Shown here: positions 58,306 through 64,000 of the stretch, one piece after another
Layout: each line of letters begins with the position of its first letter
Position numbering within the stretch: position 1 is the stretch's first letter
DNA from: Arcticibacter eurypsychrophilus
GTDB lineage: Bacteria > Bacteroidota > Bacteroidia > Sphingobacteriales > Sphingobacteriaceae
Length of the DNA stretch: 64,000 bases
Assembly: GCF_001730525.1 (NCBI RefSeq)
Contig: NZ_MDFN01000019.1
Location: forward strand, 1 to 64,000
Reading direction: 5' to 3'
The notes under the pieces: model-generated
Database searches by the model: none
Seen by the model: the letters and a program-made list of their open reading frames with translations, nothing else
What the model was told of the DNA's origin: nothing
Position numbers and translations under genes: made by a program

Positions 58306-59184
58306 ATGAAATGGATGGGCAGACGCGAAAGCGGGAATATTGATGATCAAAGAGGTAACGGAAGGGGACTTGCTGTAGGAGGTGGATTAACAGCTGTCGT
58401 AGCAGTTGTTTTTGCTCTTCTGACCGGGCAGAACCCACTGGAATTTATTGGCATGGCCCAACAAGGGGGAACTAGCTCTTCTTCGGAACAGAAAGATCTG
58501 TCTACAGATCTTCAGAGTGACGCGAATGCGCATTTTGTAGCCACTGTGCTGGGTGATACGGAAGAGGTATGGGATAGTATCTTTACTGCCAATCAAATGC
58601 GTTATGAAAAACCAGTGCTAACTTTATTTACTGATCAGATCAGTTCAGGTTGTGGGGCCGCCAGTTCGCAAACTGGTCCTTTTTATTGTCCGGCGGATAG
58701 TAAAGTTTATATCGATCTGAGTTTTTATAATGATTTAAAGGAGCGGTTTGGTGCTCCCGGAGATTTCGCCATGGCTTATGTTGTAGCACATGAAGTGGGA
58801 CATCATATTCAGCATCTATTAGGTACAACAGACAGAATAGATAACATGCGGGGCAGATTGAGTGAATCGAAATTGAATGAGCAGTCAGTTCGTTTAGAGT
58901 TGCAGGCAGATTTTTACGCAGGCGTATGGGCCCATTATATTCAAAAGAAAACTATATTGGAAGATGGGGAAAGGAAAACTGTACTGGAAGAAGGGGACTT
59001 TGAGGAAGCATTGAATGCGGCTAATGCAATTGGAGACGACAGACTTCAAATGGAGGCTCAGGGTCATGTTGTACCTGATGCTTTTACACATGGAACTTCT
59101 GCACAGCGAATGAAGTGGTTCAAGAAAGGCTTTGACACGGGTGATATGAGTGCGGGTGATACATTTTCTACCTCATCGTTGTGA
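58306..59184 (+). CDS. YpfJ-family putative neutral zinc metallopeptidase
   Basis: A 292-residue protein of the KPN_02809/YpfJ family. The N-terminus MKWMGRRESGNIDDQRG is the family signature, followed by a membrane segment at about 25-42. The zinc site is HEVGHH (H162, E163, H166), with the later RLELQADFYAGVWAHY carrying the third ligand region. The substrate is unknown. It is monocistronic by its flanks. Length is normal for the family. Confidence 0.9.
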   Translation: MKWMGRRESGNIDDQRGNGRGLAVGGGLTAVVAVVFALLTGQNPLEFIGMAQQGGTSSSSEQKDLSTDLQSDANAHFVATVLGDTEEVWDSIFTANQMRYEKPVLTLFTDQISSGCGAASSQTGPFYCPADSKVYIDLSFYNDLKERFGAPGDFAMAYVVAHEVGHHIQHLLGTTDRIDNMRGRLSESKLNEQSVRLELQADFYAGVWAHYIQKKTILEDGERKTVLEEGDFEEALNAANAIGDDRLQMEAQGHVVPDAFTHGTSAQRMKWFKKGFDTGDMSAGDTFSTSSL

Positions 59185-59358
59185 AATTGTATGGTATGAG
59201 GTACAATATGACCTGCAAACGAAACATATTTGCAACATGAGCATTTGTGTATACCTTAAGTAATGCCCTCATTTTTAACTCTTTCTTTATTATTTCGCAT
59301 TTAGGCTGTGTATTTGCCATACAGGGTAACATACTTAATATGTTAAAAAGTAAATAAC

Positions 59359-60024
59359 ATGAGAAAAATAATTCTACTAGCAGCTGTAACCCTTATAGGA
59401 GGTGCTGCGATTGCACAGTCTACATCACCAACTAAATTTGGTTTAAAGGTGGGTATAGCTTTACCGAAATATCATTTCACCAATACGGATGGTGATGATT
59501 ATGAAACAGAAGCTAACACTAATTTTAATGTAACCGGTTACGCTGATCTTCCTATTGCATCTGGCTTTTCTGTTCAACCAGGAATTTCTTTACAAGGAAA
59601 GGGTAGTAAAACAACAGGATCCGCTTTTGGTGTAAATGGTGTGTCTAAGGATAATTCTTTATATGTCGAGATTCCTGTAAATCTTGTTGGAAAGGTTCCT
59701 TTAGGAGTAACAGGAGCTAGTTTGTATTTAGGCGCAGGCCCTTATGCAGCATTTGCAGTTTCAGGAGAAAGAAAGCTAACTGTAGAATCTGGTGGATCTA
59801 GTTCAGAGTCAACAAGTGATCTTAATTTTGGTAATGGTGATAATGATGACTTTAAAAGTGGTGACTTCGGAGTTAACATTTTAGGAGGAATCCAGTTAAA
59901 TAGTGGTTTTAATTTTGGAGCTAACTATGGAATAGGTTTATCTGATATACGTCCTGGTAATAATAATGACAATGGTAAAATAACCAACCGGGTTTTGTCT
60001 TTTAACGTGGGTTATTCATTTTAG
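59359..60024 (+). CDS. Outer-membrane beta-barrel protein (porin-family/OmpW-like fold)
   Basis: A 221-residue exported protein. The signal peptide ends at about GAAIAQ. The rest alternates short amphipathic strands (FGLKVGIALPKYHF, SGFSVQPGISLQGKG, SLYLGAGPYAAFAV, FGANYGIGLSDI) and ends RVLSFNVGYSF, with a C-terminal F as in barrel proteins. An eight-stranded barrel is likely. Function unknown. A good terminator follows. Confidence 0.82.
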   Translation: MRKIILLAAVTLIGGAAIAQSTSPTKFGLKVGIALPKYHFTNTDGDDYETEANTNFNVTGYADLPIASGFSVQPGISLQGKGSKTTGSAFGVNGVSKDNSLYVEIPVNLVGKVPLGVTGASLYLGAGPYAAFAVSGERKLTVESGGSSSESTSDLNFGNGDNDDFKSGDFGVNILGGIQLNSGFNFGANYGIGLSDIRPGNNNDNGKITNRVLSFNVGYSF

Positions 60025-60048
60025 AGATTAGGTTAATTTAAACAATCT

Positions 60049-60085
60049 AAAGCCCTCAAATATTATTTGGGGGCTTTTTCTTTTT
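60049..60085 (+). terminator. Rho-independent terminator after the outer-membrane barrel gene
   Basis: AAAGCCCTCAAAT (60049-60061) pairs with ATTTGGGGGCTTT (60065-60077) with one G-T wobble, followed by TTC and TTTTT. It starts about 25 bp after the stop codon. Confidence 0.88.
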
Positions 60086-60133
60086 ATTGCTGATGCTGAT
60101 TATATTTGTCGGTGCTTTTATAGCACCATAATC

Positions 60134-60679
60134 ATGATAAAAACAAGAATTTTACTTTTCGCTTCTCTGCTCCTTTTGGGCTTTAATAGTATGGCACTGT
60201 CCAAAACAGATATTATCAGCAACTTTATTGTAAAAGAGAATCTGTTAAAGAATGATAAGCTTGCTATTATAGCTGCTGATGATCAGGAAAGGCCTGTAGA
60301 ATCCGTAAATGGGACATTTTTGTTCAGTATTAATGGGTTCAAGCAATCGTTGATTTTTCATGATGGTGTGGCGGTTGCTCCGCAGCAAATTGATAAATCA
60401 ACGTTCGTGTACCTGAAACATACCAATGAATCCTCCACTCCTGCTAAACTCTATTATGTACTAAAAAAGGATGGTGGACTTAATCCGATCAAAATTAATT
60501 GGATGATGCTGGTTATTATACCATTGGCCTTAGTTGTTTTGGCCAGTGTCTTCAGGAAGTTTATTGTATTTGCAGTTATTATCCTTGTGGTTTTAATGGT
60601 ATTTAACTCCAATAAAGGTTTAGGGATCCCCACCGTTTTTGAGACCATCTTTGATGGTATTAAGAATAGTCTGTTTTAA
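60134..60679 (+). CDS. Hypothetical exported membrane protein
   Basis: A 181-residue protein. A signal peptide or N-terminal membrane segment (about 1-22) is followed by a short beta-rich extracytoplasmic region ([22 protein letters not shown]) and two adjoining hydrophobic segments at about 124-155 ([35 protein letters not shown]). I recognise no family. It is convergent with the TamL gene, only 10 bp apart. Confidence 0.7.
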   Translation: MIKTRILLFASLLLLGFNSMALSKTDIISNFIVKENLLKNDKLAIIAADDQERPVESVNGTFLFSINGFKQSLIFHDGVAVAPQQIDKSTFVYLKHTNESSTPAKLYYVLKKDGGLNPIKINWMMLVIIPLALVVLASVFRKFIVFAVIILVVLMVFNSNKGLGIPTVFETIFDGIKNSLF

Positions 60680-60689
60680 TCAGCTGTTT

Positions 60690-63074
60690 TTAAAAAGGCA
60701 TTCCAATTCCGAAGTTGTATTGTAAAAAGCGGTAGGTATCCGGAGAATTTGTAAGATCATACTGGTCTTTGAAATCCTTCCTATCGCTGCTACTGAAAAA
60801 ATGTTTAATCACCCAGTTATCAGACCCGGTAAATTGTGGGTCTTTTATTTTTGCCCCGACATCAAAGCGGAATACAAAGTATTGAAGATCAAACCTTAGC
60901 CCTGCTCCTGCTCCTATAGCCAGCTGATCGAGGAATTTGTTAAATTTAAACTGTCCGCCTGGAACTAAAGTGCTTTCATTGAGTCGCCAAACATTACCGA
61001 AATCAGTAAATGTAGCGCCCTTCAGTTTAGAGCCGAAGAAATTATTCATAAGCTTGAAACGATATTCAAGGTTTCCTTCGATTTTTATCTCTCCATACTG
61101 ATCCAGATAGGTCAGGTTTTTACGTGTTTCTTCGTCAGAAATGGAACTGCGGTTGTAATTTCCGGGACCGATTGTTCTGGCTTGCCATGCCCGTACTCCA
61201 CTTGATCCACCTGCATAGAAATTGCGCTCGAAGGGAAGTTCAAGGGATTTAGAGTTGCCATAGGGCAATGCTATTCCTGGATTAATGCGTGCCACAAGTT
61301 GTCTTTCTCCTCCAAAAGACCGGTAGAGCCGTAAATCTATTTCTGTTTTTGCATATTGCAGGTAAGGAAGTCCTAAAATGTTACGTGATCCGTCTTCGTC
61401 TCTATGAAACTTAAATACATTACTCAGTAACCCTAAGCTATTTCCTGCGATGTCTAAGAATCCCCTGAAGTAGGTGAAATTGGTATAGGTGCTTAATTTA
61501 GGTGCATTTAGCGTAAAGTTGTATTGGGTTCCCAGGTTTAAAAACTGGCGGTCATTAGTGCGGACATAAAGGAGATTTCCATTATTCTCCAGACTGTCTT
61601 TAAACGCTTGAGCCAGACGCCCATCCCGATATTCCAGATTAAAAGGAGTTAAACTATGCAGCTTATTTTTACTTTGTACCCAATCGTAGGTAATAGAGTT
61701 AATGAATATGCGGTTTCTGAAGGCACCGGGTTGATCAAAAATCTGCATACTACTGGAAAATGTGGTATGAGGCACACCTGCGCCAATTTTTTCAGGGATG
61801 TTTAGGGGACTCACGATACGTGGTATAGTTAAAGTCGCGCCAATTTGAATATCTCTGTTGAAGACATCACTGAATAACTTTTGGTTTTGCCTTGAATCAA
61901 ACAAGATCCCGTATCTGAATTTTATATCTAACCTTTCAGCGCCACCAAATAAATTGCGGTTGGTGTAGGTGTTTCCTATATTAAACCCATTTCGACCAGA
62001 ATTGAAAGTGTACTCCCCTTCTATCCTGTTACTGTTCCTCTTTAGCGGGGTAATTTCCATTCTGACATTCAGACTGGTGCTATCAGGGTCTTTCTCGTAT
62101 GAGATCTTAATATTACGGAATACGTTTAACTCATATAAGCGATCGTAGGTGAGATTTTCTTCTTGTACACTGTAAGGTCTTCCATAATTAAAAAAAATAT
62201 AATGGGACAGTGCGTTGAAGTTGAATCGGTGCGAATAGTCGCGAAAGAAATACTGCGAATCAACCATTGCGCTGTCGGGCAATCTTCTTCCATGTTGAAG
62301 ATTACTGTTCGTGATATCTATCTCGGTTTTATTATTGATGAAGTAGCGGGAATGAGTTGACTTTCCAGGGGGATTGTAAATGTGTAATTTCATGTCAACC
62401 TGGTTAGTCGACAAGGTGCTATCTGCATCCAGATGAATATAGGGTTTTAGAAAGTCGTAATACCCATTTGACTTCATCAGATTATACACACTATTAATTC
62501 CATTCATAATGGAATCTACATCATAACGGCTACCTGCTCTGATCTTCGTTAAGCTTTCCCGGTTTTGAATATAAAGATTTTTTACTGCGGTATCTGAAAT
62601 GCTGTAAGTCACGTTGCGGACGTGAAATGAAGGCCCCTGAACAGCTGTAAAGGTAATATGCGCCTTTTTGTTTTTAACCCGAATGTCACTGGTCACTTTT
62701 GCATTAAAAAAGCCTTTATACACCAGGTATTTCTGAATTTCCCGATTGGAGATGTCTACTAATGAACTGTCCAGCAGATGAGGTGCCTCACCTATATTTT
62801 TGATCCGGTCGGACCTGTATTTATTTTTATGGGTATTCAACAGATTATATAAGGCGAGGTTCACCCTTGAATTCGGGCGAATGTCCTGCTGTACATAAAG
62901 ATAAGAAGCTTCAGCGAACTCGTTATCAATTCCTTTCAGCTTCACGTCTTTAACAAGCGCCTGATCCTCATTCAAATATTTTGTAGCCGAACATCCGCTC
63001 ATAATAACTGTTAAAAACAGTATACTTGCACGCAAAAAAATACCAACACTATTATTATATGCTTTCAAAATCAC
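60690..63074 (-). CDS. TamL-type BamA/TamA family outer-membrane lipoprotein
   Basis: A 794-residue outer-membrane assembly protein. The N-terminus is a lipoprotein signal ending TVIMSGC, which marks it as the Bacteroidota TamL form. POTRA-like domains (about 40-330, with DISNREIQKYLVYKGFFNAKV and FHVRNVTYSISDTAV) precede a 16-stranded Omp85 barrel with ERNFYAGGSSGVRAWQARTIGPG and a terminal NFGIGMPF. It would act with TamB in outer-membrane biogenesis. The GTG at 63074 overlaps the divergent methyltransferase start by 16 bp; a TTG at 63035 also gives a full lipoprotein signal, so the start is open. Confidence 0.9.
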   Translation of the reverse strand: MILKAYNNSVGIFLRASILFLTVIMSGCSATKYLNEDQALVKDVKLKGIDNEFAEASYLYVQQDIRPNSRVNLALYNLLNTHKNKYRSDRIKNIGEAPHLLDSSLVDISNREIQKYLVYKGFFNAKVTSDIRVKNKKAHITFTAVQGPSFHVRNVTYSISDTAVKNLYIQNRESLTKIRAGSRYDVDSIMNGINSVYNLMKSNGYYDFLKPYIHLDADSTLSTNQVDMKLHIYNPPGKSTHSRYFINNKTEIDITNSNLQHGRRLPDSAMVDSQYFFRDYSHRFNFNALSHYIFFNYGRPYSVQEENLTYDRLYELNVFRNIKISYEKDPDSTSLNVRMEITPLKRNSNRIEGEYTFNSGRNGFNIGNTYTNRNLFGGAERLDIKFRYGILFDSRQNQKLFSDVFNRDIQIGATLTIPRIVSPLNIPEKIGAGVPHTTFSSSMQIFDQPGAFRNRIFINSITYDWVQSKNKLHSLTPFNLEYRDGRLAQAFKDSLENNGNLLYVRTNDRQFLNLGTQYNFTLNAPKLSTYTNFTYFRGFLDIAGNSLGLLSNVFKFHRDEDGSRNILGLPYLQYAKTEIDLRLYRSFGGERQLVARINPGIALPYGNSKSLELPFERNFYAGGSSGVRAWQARTIGPGNYNRSSISDEETRKNLTYLDQYGEIKIEGNLEYRFKLMNNFFGSKLKGATFTDFGNVWRLNESTLVPGGQFKFNKFLDQLAIGAGAGLRFDLQYFVFRFDVGAKIKDPQFTGSDNWVIKHFFSSSDRKDFKDQYDLTNSPDTYRFLQYNFGIGMPF

Positions 63075-63805
63075 AAATCAGTTTTGTAAATGCATTACAT
63101 GTAAAAAAAAACAGAAAGGACCTAAGTCTTTTTCTGGTTGAAGGGGTTAAATCAATTTCCGAATTCCTGAACTCAGCTTTTATAGTAGAATCAATTTATT
63201 GCTCTTCTGCAACGCTCATCAAGTTTAGTAAATTATCTCCTACTGTCAAATTTTATGAGATAACAGATGCTGAGTTAAAAAAGATCAGCACACTTAGCAC
63301 TCCTCAGGATGCAGTTGCAATTATAAGGATTCCTGTTAAAACCCCGTTACGTCCTGAAAGTTTTAAAGATAGATTTACTATTATTTTAGATGGGATACAG
63401 GATCCGGGAAATATGGGTACGATTATCCGGACAGCAGATTGGTTTGGTTTTTCGGAAATAATCTGTTCAGAGGATACGGTAGAAGTATATAACCCAAAGG
63501 TAGTTCAGGCTTCTATGGGCTCTCTTTCCCGGGTAGCTGTGCATTATACAGATTTGTCACAATTGGTTTCAAACAGTGGAATTCCCGTTTATGGTACTTT
63601 GCTGGCAGGTGAATCGATCTATGAAACTTCTTTTACTGATCCTGGGTTTATTGTATTAGGTAATGAAGGTAAGGGGATTTCAGATGTTGTTATTCCTTTG
63701 ATTTCCAATCGGATTACCATTCCACGGTTCGGAAATGCAGAGTCATTGAACGTTGCCATATCTGCTGCAATAGTGTGTTCAGAAATAAAAAGAAGAGGGA
63801 TTTAA
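63059..63805 (+). CDS. TrmH/SpoU-family RNA 2'-O-methyltransferase
   Basis: A 248-residue SPOUT methyltransferase. An N-terminal substrate-binding domain (FLVEGVKSISEFLNS) is followed by the knotted catalytic domain: motif 1 LDGIQDPGNMGTIIRTADWFG, motif 2 IVLGNEGKGIS and motif 3 IPRFGNAESLNVAISAAI. It transfers methyl from AdoMet to the ribose of an rRNA or tRNA residue; the target is not predictable. I chose ATG 63059; the ATG at 63026 would put more overlap with tamL. A tRNA-Cys gene follows. Confidence 0.92.
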   Translation: MLSKSQISFVNALHVKKNRKDLSLFLVEGVKSISEFLNSAFIVESIYCSSATLIKFSKLSPTVKFYEITDAELKKISTLSTPQDAVAIIRIPVKTPLRPESFKDRFTIILDGIQDPGNMGTIIRTADWFGFSEIICSEDTVEVYNPKVVQASMGSLSRVAVHYTDLSQLVSNSGIPVYGTLLAGESIYETSFTDPGFIVLGNEGKGISDVVIPLISNRITIPRFGNAESLNVAISAAIVCSEIKRRGI

Positions 63806-63825
63806 ATTGTTTTTTCAAATAATTG

Positions 63826-63855
63826 TTGCGAGGATACAATTAATTATTATTTTTG
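63826..63855 (+). promoter_or_regulatory. tRNA-Cys promoter
   Basis: TTG (63826-63828) and TATTTTTG (63848-63855) are 19 bp apart, a good match to the primary promoter, with the tRNA beginning 15 bases after the -7 element. Confidence 0.7.
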
Positions 63856-63869
63856 CACTCCTTACAAAG

Positions 63870-63940
63870 GGTCGGATGGCCGAGTGGCTAGGCAGAGGTC
63901 TGCAAAACCTCCTACAGCGGTTCGAATCCGCTTCCGACCT
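63870..63940 (+). tRNA. tRNA-Cys (anticodon GCA)
   Basis: A complete 71-base cloverleaf. The acceptor stem is GGTCGGA/TCCGACC, the D stem GCC/GGC, the anticodon stem GAGGT/ACCTC with loop CTGCAAA (anticodon GCA at 63902-63904), and the T stem AGCGG/CCGCT with loop TTCGAAT. The discriminator is T at 63940, the identity base of cysteine tRNAs. The 3' CCA is not encoded and must be added. Confidence 0.97.
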
Positions 63941-63971
63941 CACAGGATAAAAAAATATTAAAAAAAAAACA

Positions 63972-64000
63972 ATGGGAGTTACACGTTTAAAGAGAAAAGA
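63972..64000 (+). CDS. Start of a further gene, cut by the window end
   Basis: ATG 63972 begins a frame encoding MGVTRLKRK, basic from the start, and runs off the end. It lies 31 bases after the tRNA behind an A-rich stretch. Only nine codons are visible, so no function is assigned. Confidence 0.5.

Overview
The window reads as chromosome of a Bacteroidota bacterium of the Sphingobacteriaceae type (Pedobacter-like). The reasons are AT-rich DNA, promoters of the TTTG / TAnnTTTG type, SusC/SusD with an ECF sigma/FecR pair, type IX secretion components (PorP/SprF and a gliding-type C-terminal domain), a lipoprotein form of TamA (TamL) and an LruC-domain lipoprotein. Family-level calls come from motifs read by eye. 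Species placement is inference.

Layout. (1) 1-6.7 kb: housekeeping genes: dnaB, a ChrA-type transporter with a TPR protein, a BFN/UVR nuclease-like protein, nupC and gltA. (2) 7.0-8.5 kb: a stand-alone receiver protein coupled to an initiating sugar-phosphate transferase that carries a receiver-like N-terminus. (3) 8.5-14.9 kb, minus strand: a three-gene type IX secretion unit of a large adhesin-like substrate, PorP/SprF and a PorE-like OmpA protein. (4) 15.2-28.7 kb: exopolysaccharide cluster with a half-length TolC-like protein, a Wzz/BY-kinase-like protein with altered nucleotide motifs, GT2 enzymes, a previously unlisted 46-residue membrane protein, a Wzy-like polymerase, a GT4, two paralogous GT8 enzymes and a Wzx-like flippase. 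(5) 28.9-52.5 kb: a mannan/mannoside utilisation region with a sensor kinase lacking its usual receiver/DNA-binding half, GH125, GH2, a decayed GH97, GH76, SusE-like, SusD, SusC, FecR, ECF sigma, ROK kinase, FucP-type sugar importer, CE2-like esterase and GH26 mannanase. (6) 52.5-64 kb: Gdx/SugE-like exporter, a degenerate DEAD-box protein with a small acidic partner, TruC-like pseudouridine synthase, LruC lipoprotein, YpfJ-like metallopeptidase, a small outer-membrane barrel, TamL, a TrmH-type methyltransferase, tRNA-Cys(GCA) and the first bases of another gene.

How the genes fit together. In region 5 the SusC N-terminal signalling domain, FecR and ECF sigma form a trans-envelope switch. GH76 and GH125 suit alpha-1,6-mannan, GH26 and CE2 suit acetylated beta-mannan, and GH2 could remove beta-linked side sugars. 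The sugar importer and ROK kinase would take up and phosphorylate the released hexose. A LacI-type half-palindrome (AAACGWTTTAGC) recurs near the kinase, the GH2-GH125 unit and the ROK gene, and in the last two it lies between the promoter boxes, so a common repressor encoded elsewhere is likely. No intact mobile element, CRISPR array or rRNA was seen.
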